Shown one piece after another: positions 7,895 through 16,503 of a stretch of 64,000 bases of DNA. How positions within the stretch are numbered: the stretch's first letter is position 1; every line of letters begins with the position of its first letter. Origin of the DNA: Acidobacteriota bacterium (GTDB lineage Bacteria > Chlamydiota > Chlamydiia > Chlamydiales > Rhabdochlamydiaceae); the NCBI GenBank assembly GCA_903970255.1, contig CAJCHM010000045.1, positions 1 to 64,000 on the forward strand, written 5' to 3'. The notes beneath the pieces were generated by a model. The model did no database searches. It worked only from the letters and a program-made list of their open reading frames with translations, and was not told where the DNA came from. Both the position numbers and the translations under genes were made by a program.

Positions 7895-8806
7895 ATGCCT
7901 GTAAAGCAATCTACTGCAAAAACTTATCTGCATCACTTATCGACATTTCTCTGGATTACAGGAGGCGCTTTTTTAGCGGCCGTTGCTATCCGGATCTTCT
8001 TATTTCCAAATCAATTAATTGACGGCGGCGTCGTTGGTATCGCTTTGATCATTTCACGCCTCTATGGCGATCACTACCTCTCCTATGCCATGATTTTACT
8101 CAATATCCCTTTTCTCTACCTGGCATATAGATACATTCGACGCTCTTTTGTCATTTACATGCTTTTAGCTGTATGTCTATTTTCAGGCTTTCTGATGATC
8201 CTGCGCTATGCCACACCATTTCTTGGCGATCCTCTAGAGATTATTGTCTTCGGCGGCGCCATCTTAGGTATCGGGTGCGGATTGATTATCCGCCACGGCG
8301 GTTGCATAGATGGAACGGAAATTTTGGCAATTCTCATCAATCGCCGCACTGGATTTACTGTTGGCCAAGTTGTGCTTTTCATCAATATTTTTATCTTTGC
8401 AGCTTACGGCTGGATTTTTCATGACTGGCATGTCGCCTTGCGCTCTTTAATGACCTACGTCGTCGCCTTCAAAATGATGGACCTTGTGATTGTGGGCTTA
8501 GATGAGCTCAAGTCTGCGATGATCATTTCCTCGACGCCTAAAGAAATGGCGAATGCGATCATGAATGAGCTTGGCATTGGCCTCACCATCATGCATGGGA
8601 AAGGGGGATTTTCTGGAGAGACGCGCGAGATCCTTTTTGTCATCATTGAACGGTTAGATCTTTCAGAATTAAAAGAGATTGTTCTGCGCGTAGATCCAAC
8701 TGCCTTCATGGCAATTGAGGATTTGCATGAGGTCGTTTACGGAAAACAGGGTGTTATGCCATTTAAAAAACGGCAGCGAACCAAGCCTATCGCCGTCAAA
8801 GAATAA
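7895..8806 (+). CDS. YitT family membrane protein
   Basis: A 303-residue protein with about five or six membrane segments in the first 205 residues, followed by a soluble C-terminal domain. The membrane part shows the YitT pattern: FLFPNQLIDGGVVGIALI near residue 30, GCGLIIRHGGCIDGTEIL near residue 130 and NRRTGFTVGQVVLFINI. The C-terminal DUF2179 domain contains GIGLTIMHGKGGFSGE (about 227-242) and ends near IEDLHEVVYGK. Members are common inner-membrane proteins of unsettled function, possibly transporters. The gene faces rmlA tail to tail with only 6 bases between stops. Confidence 0.85.
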   Translation: MPVKQSTAKTYLHHLSTFLWITGGAFLAAVAIRIFLFPNQLIDGGVVGIALIISRLYGDHYLSYAMILLNIPFLYLAYRYIRRSFVIYMLLAVCLFSGFLMILRYATPFLGDPLEIIVFGGAILGIGCGLIIRHGGCIDGTEILAILINRRTGFTVGQVVLFINIFIFAAYGWIFHDWHVALRSLMTYVVAFKMMDLVIVGLDELKSAMIISSTPKEMANAIMNELGIGLTIMHGKGGFSGETREILFVIIERLDLSELKEIVLRVDPTAFMAIEDLHEVVYGKQGVMPFKKRQRTKPIAVKE

Positions 8807-8812
8807 TTAATT

Positions 8813-9697
8813 TCATTGCGACTGGCAAGAGCGGGGCAGTAGAATCTGCCTCAGATACTTCCCATAATCGCTTTGAGAGAGCTGAGCAGTTCTTTCTTCT
8901 AGTTGCGCCTGAGAAATAAAACCCATTTTATAGGCAATCTCTTCAAGACAGGCAATGCTGATCCCCTGCCTTTCTTGAATCGTTTGTACGTAGTGGGATG
9001 CTTGCTGGAGCGTTTGATGTGTACCGGTGTCAAGCCAGGCAAACCCCCTATCTAGAAGGCGCAAATGAAGATCTCCCCTTTCAAGATAAGCGCGGTTGAT
9101 ATCAGTGACCTCATATTCATTTCTCTGGGATGGCTTTAAGTCTCTTGCGATCTCTATTACATCATTATCGTAAAAATAAAGCCCCGTGACTGCAAAGCGC
9201 GACTTTGGAAATGCAGGCTTTTCGCAAATATCTATCACTTTGCCCGTTTCATCAAACTCCACTACGCCGTAGCGCTCTGGATCCTTAACTTCATATCCAA
9301 AAATGATTGCTCCCTGTTCTAAGTGACGACAAGAAGAGACAAGTGAGCATAGATTGTGGCCATAAAAAATGTTATCGCCGAGGATAAGGGCAACAGAATC
9401 ATCGCCGATAAAACTTGCCCCAATCAAAAAAGCCTGCGCTATCCCTTCTGGTTTTTGCTGAACGGCATAGGAGAGTTTTAATCCCAGATAGGATCCATCC
9501 CCAAAAAGCTGTTCAAAGCGGGGAAGATCCTCGGGTGTGGAAATAATTAAAATTTCCTGGATCCCTGCCATCATTAAGACAGAGAGAGGATAATAGATCA
9601 TCGGTTTATCAAAAACGGGCAGAAGCTGCTTACAAACGCTTAAAGTCACAGGAAACAGACGCGTTCCTCGCCCGCCTGCAAGCAGGATTCCCTTCAT
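8813..9697 (-). CDS. rmlA: Glucose-1-phosphate thymidylyltransferase RmlA
   Basis: A 294-residue sugar-nucleotidyltransferase. The N-terminal signature LLAGGRGTRLFPVT with K23 of the KQLLPVFDKPM loop, QQKPEGIAQAF near residue 80, ILGDNIFYGH near residue 105 and GLYFYDNDVI near residue 172 all fit RmlA/RfbA, which makes dTDP-glucose from glucose-1-phosphate and dTTP. Length matches E. coli RmlA (about 293). It is the last gene of the minus-strand operon, overlapping the hpt stop by 4 bases. No rmlB, rmlC or rmlD is seen in the window, so the fate of dTDP-glucose cannot be inferred here. Confidence 0.93.
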   Translation of the reverse strand: MKGILLAGGRGTRLFPVTLSVCKQLLPVFDKPMIYYPLSVLMMAGIQEILIISTPEDLPRFEQLFGDGSYLGLKLSYAVQQKPEGIAQAFLIGASFIGDDSVALILGDNIFYGHNLCSLVSSCRHLEQGAIIFGYEVKDPERYGVVEFDETGKVIDICEKPAFPKSRFAVTGLYFYDNDVIEIARDLKPSQRNEYEVTDINRAYLERGDLHLRLLDRGFAWLDTGTHQTLQQASHYVQTIQERQGISIACLEEIAYKMGFISQAQLEERTAQLSQSDYGKYLRQILLPRSCQSQ

Positions 9698-10221
9698 GTT
9701 GATCCCTCTTTTAAGATGTAAACGCCGGGCAGTCCCCGATAATGCTCTTTATAATCAAGTCCGTAACCAACGACAAACACATCATCGATGTCAAAAAGCA
9801 CATAGTCGGGAGTATAACTGATTTGCCTTTTTCCTTTTTTTGAAAGAAGTACAAGGGATCTTAACGTTTTAGGATTTTGCGTTTTGAGTATGGAAATAAT
9901 GTGTAAAAGCGTTTCTCCGGAATCGTAGATATCATCGATAAGAAGAACATTTTTATCAGAGAGGTCCAGTCCTTCAAGGCCTGTAACCGTTAGCTCTCCC
10001 CTCTGCATCCCCAATTGGCCGTAACTGCTGGCTTTCAGATATTCAATCACATTCAAAGTCTTAAGCTCTCGAACCAAATCCGAGGTGAGACAAAAAGCGC
10101 CTTTCATCACCATGACAATTGTCAGTTCTTCCCCTGCATATTGTCGATCGATTGCCTTGGCGGCATCGGCAACTTTCTGCCTAATCTCATCTGAGGAGAT
10201 GAGAGGTTCTAGAGTGACCAT
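9694..10221 (-). CDS. hpt: Hypoxanthine-guanine phosphoribosyltransferase
   Basis: A 175-residue type I phosphoribosyltransferase. The PRPP-binding loop VLLIDDIYDSGETL is at residues 92-105, MVMKGAF (flexible region) at 37-43, and DYVLFDIDDVFVVGYGLDY near residues 138-156 is the purine-specificity segment of HPRT. It converts hypoxanthine or guanine with PRPP into IMP or GMP, i.e. host purine-base salvage. C. trachomatis is not known to carry such a gene, so this is an addition relative to that reference. It lies between accC (3 bases) and rmlA (4-base overlap), so it is part of the operon. Confidence 0.93.
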   Translation of the reverse strand: MVTLEPLISSDEIRQKVADAAKAIDRQYAGEELTIVMVMKGAFCLTSDLVRELKTLNVIEYLKASSYGQLGMQRGELTVTGLEGLDLSDKNVLLIDDIYDSGETLLHIISILKTQNPKTLRSLVLLSKKGKRQISYTPDYVLFDIDDVFVVGYGLDYKEHYRGLPGVYILKEGST

Positions 10222-10224
10222 GTG

Positions 10225-11595
10225 TTAACTTACCTTATTTGGCGTAAATGTACAGCCCTCTAGTATCAACTGATCGATATAGTTAATGACATAATCGTTG
10301 TTCAAGAACTTGAGATCTTCCAGCATATATTGATGGAATGGAATCGTTGAAAAAACTCCACCAATATGAAACTCCCTTAGAGCACGTTTAGCCACGGCAA
10401 TAGCTTCCTCCCGATCTTTTCCCATAACAATCAATTTTGCAATCATCGAGTCATAGTTAGGTGGGATGCGGTACCCTGAATAGCAGGCGGTATCAATCCT
10501 TACGTGCGGCCCCCCCGGAGCAATGAAATGCTCAAGCAAGCCAGGAGATGGAGCAAAGTTATTCGCAGGATTCTCAGCATTGATGCGAAACTGAATCACA
10601 TGCCCTTTGAATTCAACATCTTTCTGTTTAAACTTCAACTTCTCTCCCATCGCAACTTTGATTTGTTCCCTCACAAGATCAATCCCTGTCAGCTCTTCAG
10701 TGACAGTATGCTCCACTTGGATCCGTGTGTTGACTTCCATGAAGTAAAAGTTGCGCTCTTCATCGAGCAGGAACTCGACGGTGCCGACAGAGTGGTATTT
10801 GGCGGCGCGAACAATATCTACGGCACATTCCCCTATCTTTTTTCTTAAAGAAGGTGTCAAAACAGGGCTTGGCGCCTCTTCGATTAATTTTTGACGCCGT
10901 CTCTGAATTGTGCAGTCTCTTTCTCCAAGATAGGCATAGTTGCCATACTTATCCCCAATCACCTGCACTTCGATATGGCGAGGATTGACAATCATTTTTT
11001 CCAGATAGACATCTGGATTATTAAAGCTAACCTCAGCCTCTGTCCTTGCAGCGGCAAATTGGCGCACAAATTCATCTGCATCATAAGCAATACGGATCCC
11101 TTTTCCACCACCGCCGGCTGAAGCTTTGATAAAAACGGGAAAGCCGATCTTTTGCGCTTCTTTCATTGCGATATGGATATCCTCAACGATACCATCAGAT
11201 CCGGGAATAACAGGGCATTTTACACTTTTTGCAGTTGCTTTGGCGTTTGCTTTATCTCCTAGCAATGAAATTGTCTCTGGAGAGGGTCCGATGAAATTGA
11301 CCCCGCAGCTTGCACAAATGGAGGCAAAATTGGCACTTTCGCTCAAAAAACCGTATCCCGGATGGAGCGCGTCTGCGCCTGTGATTTCACAAGCGGAGAG
11401 AAGATTGGAAATCCTTAAGTAGGATTTTTGCGAAGCAGGTTCGCCGATGCAAATGGCCTCATCAGCATGAAGCACATGCAGAGCTTCTGCATCAGCCTGA
11501 GAATATACAGCAACAGTCTGCAAACCTAAATCATGACAGGCACGAATGATGCGAACAGCAATCTCGCCACGGTTAGCGATTAAAACTTTTTTCAT
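10225..11595 (-). CDS. accC: Acetyl-CoA carboxylase, biotin carboxylase subunit
   Basis: A 456-residue ATP-grasp enzyme. It opens with KVLIANRGEIAVRIIRA, has HPGYGFLSE near residue 80, the glycine-rich ATP loop KASAGGGGKGIR near 157-168, EKMIVNPRHIEVQ near 202 and EVNTRIQVEHTVTE (catalytic region) near 286. Length is normal (E. coli 449). It carboxylates biotin on AccB, the first step of fatty acid synthesis. It lies 6 bases downstream of accB, the order efp-accB-accC being the same as in Chlamydia. Confidence 0.97.
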   Translation of the reverse strand: MKKVLIANRGEIAVRIIRACHDLGLQTVAVYSQADAEALHVLHADEAICIGEPASQKSYLRISNLLSACEITGADALHPGYGFLSESANFASICASCGVNFIGPSPETISLLGDKANAKATAKSVKCPVIPGSDGIVEDIHIAMKEAQKIGFPVFIKASAGGGGKGIRIAYDADEFVRQFAAARTEAEVSFNNPDVYLEKMIVNPRHIEVQVIGDKYGNYAYLGERDCTIQRRRQKLIEEAPSPVLTPSLRKKIGECAVDIVRAAKYHSVGTVEFLLDEERNFYFMEVNTRIQVEHTVTEELTGIDLVREQIKVAMGEKLKFKQKDVEFKGHVIQFRINAENPANNFAPSPGLLEHFIAPGGPHVRIDTACYSGYRIPPNYDSMIAKLIVMGKDREEAIAVAKRALREFHIGGVFSTIPFHQYMLEDLKFLNNDYVINYIDQLILEGCTFTPNKVS

Positions 11596-11601
11596 AGGTT
11601 C

Positions 11602-12099
11602 CTAGGATGTAATCCGGAAAAGTTTCGTTCCAAATTCCACAGGATGAGCATTATCAATTAATACTTCCGCAACAGTTCCACTCATTCCGGCTTTAACCTC
11701 GTTCATTACCTTCATTGCTTCGATGATGCATACAACTGTGTTTTCATTAACACGGTCGCCCACTTTTACAAAATTGGGATTATCGGGAGAAGCAGCGGCG
11801 TAAAAAGTTCCAACAAGAGGAGCTGTAACATAGTTACCTGTTTTTTCTTCTTTCGGTGAGAGAACCTCTTCCGATCCACTTCTTTGGATGGGGGAATGCC
11901 GAATTGCCGATTCCGACTCGCGCACTGGGGGATGGGCATAGACAGGAGGATAAAAAGCAGCAGGATGTGAAATTTGAGCAGGGTGTTCATCCTGGCGCTC
12001 TAAATGCACCTCATCCCCGCCTTTTTGTTTAACAGTCAATTTCTTAATGCCTGCGCGCTCCATGGCAGCCATTAATTCCTTAATTTGCTTAAGGTCCAC
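11602..12099 (-). CDS. accB: Biotin carboxyl carrier protein
   Basis: A 165-residue protein with the AccB layout: an N-terminal helix region, a proline/alanine/serine-rich linker (residues about 38-85) and a C-terminal biotinyl domain. The biotinylation motif EAMKVMNEV places the target lysine at residue 130, 35 residues from the end as usual. The thumb segment is present (SPDNPNFVKVGDRV). The start follows GGAGG. It forms acetyl-CoA carboxylase with accC next door. Confidence 0.96.
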   Translation of the reverse strand: MDLKQIKELMAAMERAGIKKLTVKQKGGDEVHLERQDEHPAQISHPAAFYPPVYAHPPVRESESAIRHSPIQRSGSEEVLSPKEEKTGNYVTAPLVGTFYAAASPDNPNFVKVGDRVNENTVVCIIEAMKVMNEVKAGMSGTVAEVLIDNAHPVEFGTKLFRITS

Positions 12100-12115
12100 A
12101 GCGTCCTCCTAAAAA

Positions 12116-12673
12116 TTAGACTCTTTGAATATATTCGTTTGTCTGGGTATCCACCTTAATAATATCTCCTGATTCAATAAACATTGGAACCTCAACTTTG
12201 GCTCCAGTTTCTAAAACTGCAAGCTTTGTCGCATTGGCAACGTGGGCTGCAGACTCGCTCTCTTCTGTCTTAACGACCATCAGTTCTAAAAACTGGGGCA
12301 ATTCCACTGAAAAAATCGAATTCCCGTAAAACATCGCTTTAAGTTCAATCCCTTCTTTGAGAAAATTCACCTTATCTGCAATGACCTGAGAGGGCACTAA
12401 AACCTGTTCAAGACTTCCAATATCTAGGAAAAGATAATCTTTCCCCTCGAGATATAAATACTCCAACCGTCTTTCTGAAAGGGATACTTCTTCAATGGGG
12501 ATATTGAGCTTAAAATTTCTTTCGATAACCTCATCGGAGAGCAAATTTTTCAATTTAGTCTTGATGAAAGGCACTCCCTTGGCCACAGTGACTTTAACGC
12601 ATGATTCCACACGATAAACTTTCCCATCGATCGATAATGTCATTCCCGGGCTTAACTGATTACTTGTCGTCAT
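12116..12673 (-). CDS. efp: Elongation factor P
   Basis: A 185-residue protein with three OB-like domains. The N-terminal KOW-type domain carries the loop VAKGVPF with lysine 32 at the tip, the position modified in other bacteria. The C-terminal domain ends DIIKVDTQTNEYIQRV, close to the EF-P consensus. EF-P relieves ribosome stalling at polyproline. That matters here because infB in this window encodes a very proline-rich region. The gene lies 16 bases upstream of accB. Chlamydia carry two efp genes; by position this corresponds to efp1. Confidence 0.94.
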   Translation of the reverse strand: MTTSNQLSPGMTLSIDGKVYRVESCVKVTVAKGVPFIKTKLKNLLSDEVIERNFKLNIPIEEVSLSERRLEYLYLEGKDYLFLDIGSLEQVLVPSQVIADKVNFLKEGIELKAMFYGNSIFSVELPQFLELMVVKTEESESAAHVANATKLAVLETGAKVEVPMFIESGDIIKVDTQTNEYIQRV

Positions 12674-12721
12674 AGATATTCCGATGTTAAAAACCTGTGT
12701 TTCGGTTCATTTTAGAGGATC

Positions 12722-13405
12722 TTAAAACGAAGAAAAAGTCACCAAACTATTTACAATGTCCATGAGCTGGGCAATTTCAGAAATGGAGTAATCCACATCC
12801 CCCCTGAACTTGGACACATTCAATCCACGTCCCCACTGCATCTGGACTGTCTTAAATCCCAGCTCTCTGGCTGGAATCAAATCAGGCAGAATTCGATCTC
12901 CACACACCAAAACCTCTCCGCTAGAAAAACCCAGTTCCTCAACAACCATTTGGTAATGAGATTTTTTATTTCCCTCTTCAGTGACGACGATTTTACTAAA
13001 AAAATGGGAATCAATACCAGCTTTTTTCAACTTTTCGACCTGATAAGAATATTTACCTCTAGAAACAAGAGCCAATTGATGACGCTGTCCCAAATGGGAT
13101 AATGTTTCCAGAACCCCGTCTAACGGGAAAATCGGCAAATCTGAAATCGGCGTATCATAAATTGCATTCATCCCGACCTCAAAAATGTTTCTCCCAGCTC
13201 CCAATATTTCAAGAAATTCTGAAAGAGCATCCCTTGCACTGTCAGAGGTGCTATCTAACCTTCGCAGTAAATCTAAAGCGCAAGAAAAATCATCAAGAAC
13301 AAGGCCTGCAGCAACCATGGCATTCAGCGCTTCTTCAAGCTTATAATGAGTGATACACCCAGACGTGTCGATCAACGTATCGTCGAGATCAAAGATGATT
13401 AACAA
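12722..13405 (-). CDS. HAD-superfamily hydrolase
   Basis: A 227-residue HAD hydrolase. Motif I FDLDDTLID places the nucleophile at aspartate 6 and the acid/base at aspartate 8. A helical cap follows (about 20-95), then motif II LVSRG near residue 115, motif III lysine near KKAG, and motif IV VCGDRILPDLIPA near 165-177. The substrate cannot be told from sequence; the phosphoglycolate-phosphatase-like subgroup is the best guess. It overlaps yvcK by 17 bases and is followed by efp. Confidence 0.83.
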   Translation of the reverse strand: MLIIFDLDDTLIDTSGCITHYKLEEALNAMVAAGLVLDDFSCALDLLRRLDSTSDSARDALSEFLEILGAGRNIFEVGMNAIYDTPISDLPIFPLDGVLETLSHLGQRHQLALVSRGKYSYQVEKLKKAGIDSHFFSKIVVTEEGNKKSHYQMVVEELGFSSGEVLVCGDRILPDLIPARELGFKTVQMQWGRGLNVSKFRGDVDYSISEIAQLMDIVNSLVTFSSF

Positions 13406-14357
13406 TTTTCATTAACTCTTGTGATAATTTTTTATAATCATGGCGAATCAGACTGCGCTTAATCAGATCTTTTTTGGGAGCCTCTTTGGGTTCTCCAAGC
13501 AACGAGGTAAAAATGACCCTCTCTTCTGCTAAATCATTATCAACAAGCTCCCCTTCATCCGCATAGACATCGATGAGTTCCTGAGCTGGCTTTTGAGAAT
13601 TGACAAGAATATAATCAAAAATATCCTCGCCGATAAACCGGTTAATCTCATTGAGGTAATCGCTCACCTTAAAGCCAGTGGTCTGACCTTTACGGTTCAT
13701 TAAATTCACAACAAAGATCTTCTTCGCGGGAGAGCTCCGCAATGCCTCACTGACCCCTTCGACAAGAAGGTTGGGGATCAAAGAGGTGTGTAATCCACCG
13801 GGTCCCATCACAATCAAGTCAGCATTCATAATCTCTGCAATTGCATGGGGATTGGCCTTGGGGAAGGGCTCCAAATAAATGCTTTTATATCCTTGATCAA
13901 TCTCCTGAGAAAGGTAGACCTCTTTTTCCCCTTCGAGCAATTTGCGATTATTGAGCAACATCTTTAGGCGAACTTGATGTGTCGTTACAGGGATCACTTT
14001 CCCCTTAATGAAGAGAATCTTTCCCATCTCTTCGACAGCCTTCTCAAAACTCCCCGTTACTTTTTCAAGAGCAGATAATAGAAGATTACCAAAACTGTGG
14101 CCCCCTAAACCCCCATTTTCAAAACGGTAATTCATTAACGAGCGCATCATATTGGAAGAATTGGACAAAGCGACCAAACATTGCCGCACATCGCCAGGTG
14201 GCAAAACTCCAAGTTCATCGCGCAAAATACCTGTGCTTCCCCCATCGTCTGCCATCGATACAATAGCGCTTAGGTCAACTTTATAGCTCTTTAAGCCGCG
14301 CAAGACAGCAAAGTTGCCGGTACCACCGCCGATAATGACGATTTTCTTCATCCTCAT
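13389..14357 (-). CDS. yvcK: YvcK/CofD-like gluconeogenesis factor
   Basis: A 322-residue protein of the CofD/YvcK family: the nucleotide-binding GGGTGNFAVLRGL at residues 9-21, MADDGGSTG near residue 36, LPPGDVRQCLVALS near residue 52, and GPGGLHTSLIPNLLVEGV near residue 198. In Bacillus, YvcK is needed for growth on gluconeogenic carbon and for cell-shape control through peptidoglycan synthases, and binds UDP-sugars. The start ATGA overlaps the rpe stop; an alternative ATG lies two codons later. This gene is not part of the C. trachomatis rpe-efp order that I recall. Confidence 0.9.
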   Translation of the reverse strand: MRMKKIVIIGGGTGNFAVLRGLKSYKVDLSAIVSMADDGGSTGILRDELGVLPPGDVRQCLVALSNSSNMMRSLMNYRFENGGLGGHSFGNLLLSALEKVTGSFEKAVEEMGKILFIKGKVIPVTTHQVRLKMLLNNRKLLEGEKEVYLSQEIDQGYKSIYLEPFPKANPHAIAEIMNADLIVMGPGGLHTSLIPNLLVEGVSEALRSSPAKKIFVVNLMNRKGQTTGFKVSDYLNEINRFIGEDIFDYILVNSQKPAQELIDVYADEGELVDNDLAEERVIFTSLLGEPKEAPKKDLIKRSLIRHDYKKLSQELMKIVNHL

Positions 14358-15103
14358 GCTTTACCCAACTTTCTCATTTGAGAGATTGCCTCTTGCATAC
14401 TCGGAGCTCCAAATAAATGCGTTCCCGATACAAGCACATTAGCTCCCGCATCAATGCATCGCTTGGCTGTTTCCTTATTTATACCGCCATCGACCTGAAT
14501 ATAGAAAGGAGGTAATTTGTCTACTTCACTTTTTTTATTAGGTTGAGGAACCCTCCCCCCTTTGCGAATATCCATTTTTGTGCATAGATCGCGCGTGAAC
14601 TGGATCTTTTCCAGCACCTCTGGCATAAACTCTTGGCCGCCAAAACCTGGATTAACTGTCATGAGTAGGATTAAATCGCATTTGTCTAAATATTTTGGAA
14701 TCAGCGATTCACTAGTTTCCGGACAAAAAGCAAGCCCCGCCTCCACATTGCAGCGCCTGATAAAATTTAACGTGTCTTCCACATCCTCTGTCGCCTCTAA
14801 ATGAAAGGTGATCCGATCTGCTCCGGCTTCGATAAACCTTTCGACGTAATCATAGGGGTTGTAGACCATCAAATGAACATCAAGAAAAAGAGAAGTGGAG
14901 CGGTTGATTGCCGCAACAGCTCTTGGGCCAAATGTCAAATTCGGAACAAAGTGCCCATCCATGATATCTACGTGCAGAGCATCAGCTCCGGCATCTTCTG
15001 CGCGCTTAGCCTCATCGGACAACCTTCCAAAATCTCCAGAGAGAATGGAGGGCTCGATGAGGATTGGCATTATGGGCTTTGCCCCTTGCGTCTTTTGCTG
15101 CAT
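14354..15103 (-). CDS. rpe: Ribulose-phosphate 3-epimerase
   Basis: A 249-residue TIM barrel with Rpe motifs: EPSILSGDFGRL near the N-terminus, HVDIMDGHFVPNLTFGP (catalytic aspartate and metal histidine), DVHLMVYNP, MTVNPGFGGQEF and VDGGINKETA. It interconverts ribulose-5-phosphate and xylulose-5-phosphate. A short insertion of charged residues (KGGRVPQPNKKSEVDK, about 191-206) before the VDGG strand is unusual compared with the E. coli enzyme. The ATG at 15103 lacks a clear ribosome binding site. A start at 15070 (MPILIEPS), preceded by AAGGGG, is equally likely. It is the first gene of the minus-strand operon running to rmlA. Confidence 0.93.
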   Translation of the reverse strand: MQQKTQGAKPIMPILIEPSILSGDFGRLSDEAKRAEDAGADALHVDIMDGHFVPNLTFGPRAVAAINRSTSLFLDVHLMVYNPYDYVERFIEAGADRITFHLEATEDVEDTLNFIRRCNVEAGLAFCPETSESLIPKYLDKCDLILLMTVNPGFGGQEFMPEVLEKIQFTRDLCTKMDIRKGGRVPQPNKKSEVDKLPPFYIQVDGGINKETAKRCIDAGANVLVSGTHLFGAPSMQEAISQMRKLGKA

Positions 15104-15272
15104 ATGTCTAGTCTTTAATTAAAATTTTCCAATTTGCCATAAGTGTTGCTTGTTCCGATTCAAAAGTCAAGTTTTCTGGAGGGATGCCCAGGGCTCTGAT
15201 CATTAAAAAATAAATTTTAAATTAGATCGCTGATGAGATATCCTATTTAGCCATTAATCTTTAGGAGGATAT
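15104..15272. other. Upstream region of rpe operon
   Basis: AT-rich leader of the minus-strand operon. A promoter is expected here but no pair of hexamers stood out clearly. No gene is seen. Confidence 0.4.
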
Positions 15273-15604
15273 AATGACTAAAAAGGGACAAATGCCAGCA
15301 CATATTCAACCAAAAAATCTTTTGTCACCCACAGCCGGAACTTCGCATCATTCAAGTTTTGGAAAAAATTCCAGACCCCAGAAAACCCTCATGCAATTTC
15401 CAATATTCTGTCACATCAATTGTCTTTATCGTAATTGTTAGTTCGCTTTGTGGTTTGGAGCCCGTAATTTATCCACTATTCGTAAGGTTATATTGGGAGC
15501 CCTCGGTAGAAATAAGAGGCACAAATGCGGGAGATATGGGCAAAAGGGTTGTTGCTGCAAGTGACCCTAACTTCAGAGAGGAAGTTTTAAAAAATATTTT
15601 TTAA
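15273..15604 (+). pseudogene. ISAs1-type transposase N-terminal remnant
   Basis: A GGAGG-preceded ATG at 15273 opens a short frame (MTKKGQMPAHIQ...). About 85 bases on, the recognisable coding shifts to the other frame: IQVLEKIPDPRKP, then YSVTSIVFIVIVSSLCGLE. This resembles the N-terminal associated domain of ISAs1/H-repeat transposases (IPDPR, then a hydrophobic helix ending SSLCGAE). After the GLE segment the similarity ends and the frame closes at 15604. It is therefore a frameshifted, truncated transposase fragment. The family call rests on remembered consensus only. Confidence 0.5.
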
Positions 15605-15636
15605 TGGTCAGTGCCCTGGACCTACCGCATCAAAAA

Positions 15637-15663
15637 TTGACATTAATCCGCTATTATTATAAT
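15637..15663 (+). promoter_or_regulatory. Possible promoter for the small membrane protein
   Basis: TTGACA (15637-15642) and TATAAT (15658-15663) are both perfect hexamers, spaced by only 15 bases, shorter than the 16-18 optimum. The ATG of the next gene is 72 bases downstream. Confidence 0.45.
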
Positions 15664-15734
15664 ATTCTGTAAATTTTAAACGCCTAAGACGGATTTACAA
15701 AACTCTTAGAAAAATAAAAAGGACTTAAATAACC

Positions 15735-16037
15735 ATGAATGCTTATATAGGAAATAATATAAATGCTATAGCACACAATGTTTCTAGAGCACATCCAGCT
15801 CAACGCTGGACTTTTTTGGGCTTATCAGTAGCAACTCATGCAGCAGTCTCCGCATTAGTAACAAGAAGTCTGATTTCTAACGGGGCTGATCTTGCTAAGT
15901 TGATGTGCTATAACCCTTCGGAGGAATTCTGTGCTGCGACCGTCACTATAATCTTTGCGGCAGCACCCATCTTAGTCTCAACAATGGCATCCGTGGTGTT
16001 CTATAAATGCATAATTCCAATTCCCCATGCCGATTGA
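15735..16037 (+). CDS. Small two-helix membrane protein
   Basis: A 100-residue protein that I do not recognise. It has two hydrophobic stretches, at about residues 25-48 and 67-90, separated by a short polar loop (NGADLAKLMCYNPSEEF). Two closely spaced helices form the bilobed profile typical of chlamydial inclusion-membrane (Inc) proteins, though the loop is longer than usual and nothing else supports that. It ends about 90 bases before the nested palindromes at 16127 and may be cut short by that insertion. A good promoter and isolated position suggest it is expressed. Confidence 0.45.
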   Translation: MNAYIGNNINAIAHNVSRAHPAQRWTFLGLSVATHAAVSALVTRSLISNGADLAKLMCYNPSEEFCAATVTIIFAAAPILVSTMASVVFYKCIIPIPHAD

Positions 16038-16165
16038 CAAGGCTACTGCGTCTCACAACTATTGCGCAGGCCTGCTCTATCGTTGAACAGAAGCTCTGAA
16101 TAGCCTTGAGCCTACGCTTATGGTGAGGTGTATACCGAAACAACTTCAAGAATCGGTTTTGGGGT

Positions 16166-16258
16166 GCGTGAAAGCTCCCGGTGTTCGATCGATCGCAAAT
16201 GGATTTATAATTGATATTGATCCGTTTGCGATCGATCGAACACCGGGAGCTTTCACGC
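16166..16258. repeat. Hairpin 1: 34-bp perfect arms, 25-nt loop
   Basis: Arms 16166-16199 and 16225-16258 are exact reverse complements, from GCGTGAAAGC to GATCGATCGCAAA. The arm contains ATCGATCGA-type repeats. No U-tract follows, so it does not look like a simple terminator. Confidence 0.9.
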
Positions 16259-16308
16259 CAGGGCCTTTTAATTAAAATACTTTATATTCCATATCTCCTT
16301 TATCCTCG

Positions 16309-16393
16309 ATATCCTGCCACTTGCGATCCTGCATATCCTGGTTATTACCTAAGTGAAAAAACAGGATATGCAGGATCGCAAGTGGCAGGATAT
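16309..16393. repeat. Hairpin 2: 32-bp perfect arms, 21-nt loop
   Basis: Arms 16309-16340 and 16362-16393 are exact reverse complements (ATATCCTGCCACTTGCGATC inward). The arm itself contains the direct repeat ATATCCTG twice. Pairing continues outward for about 6 bp after two mismatches. Confidence 0.9.
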
Positions 16394-16422
16394 TAAGGAT
16401 TTATTGATTGTCAAATCTTTTT

Positions 16423-16503
16423 AACTGGAGTTTGGACTAAATTTGGCCTGCAGATGACGGCTGTGACTTCATCAGCAGGCCAAATTTAGTCCAAACTCCA
16501 GTT
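16423..16503. repeat. Hairpin 3: 29-bp perfect arms, 23-nt loop
   Basis: Arms 16423-16451 and 16475-16503 are exact reverse complements, from AACTGGAGTTTGG to TTGGCCTGC. It is followed by TTTTTAATTAAAA and then the right outer arm. Confidence 0.9.

Noticed and set aside
16211-16396. 61-codon frame in the nested palindromes
   Set aside because: Formed by hairpin arms read in one frame; no ribosome binding site and no coding pattern.
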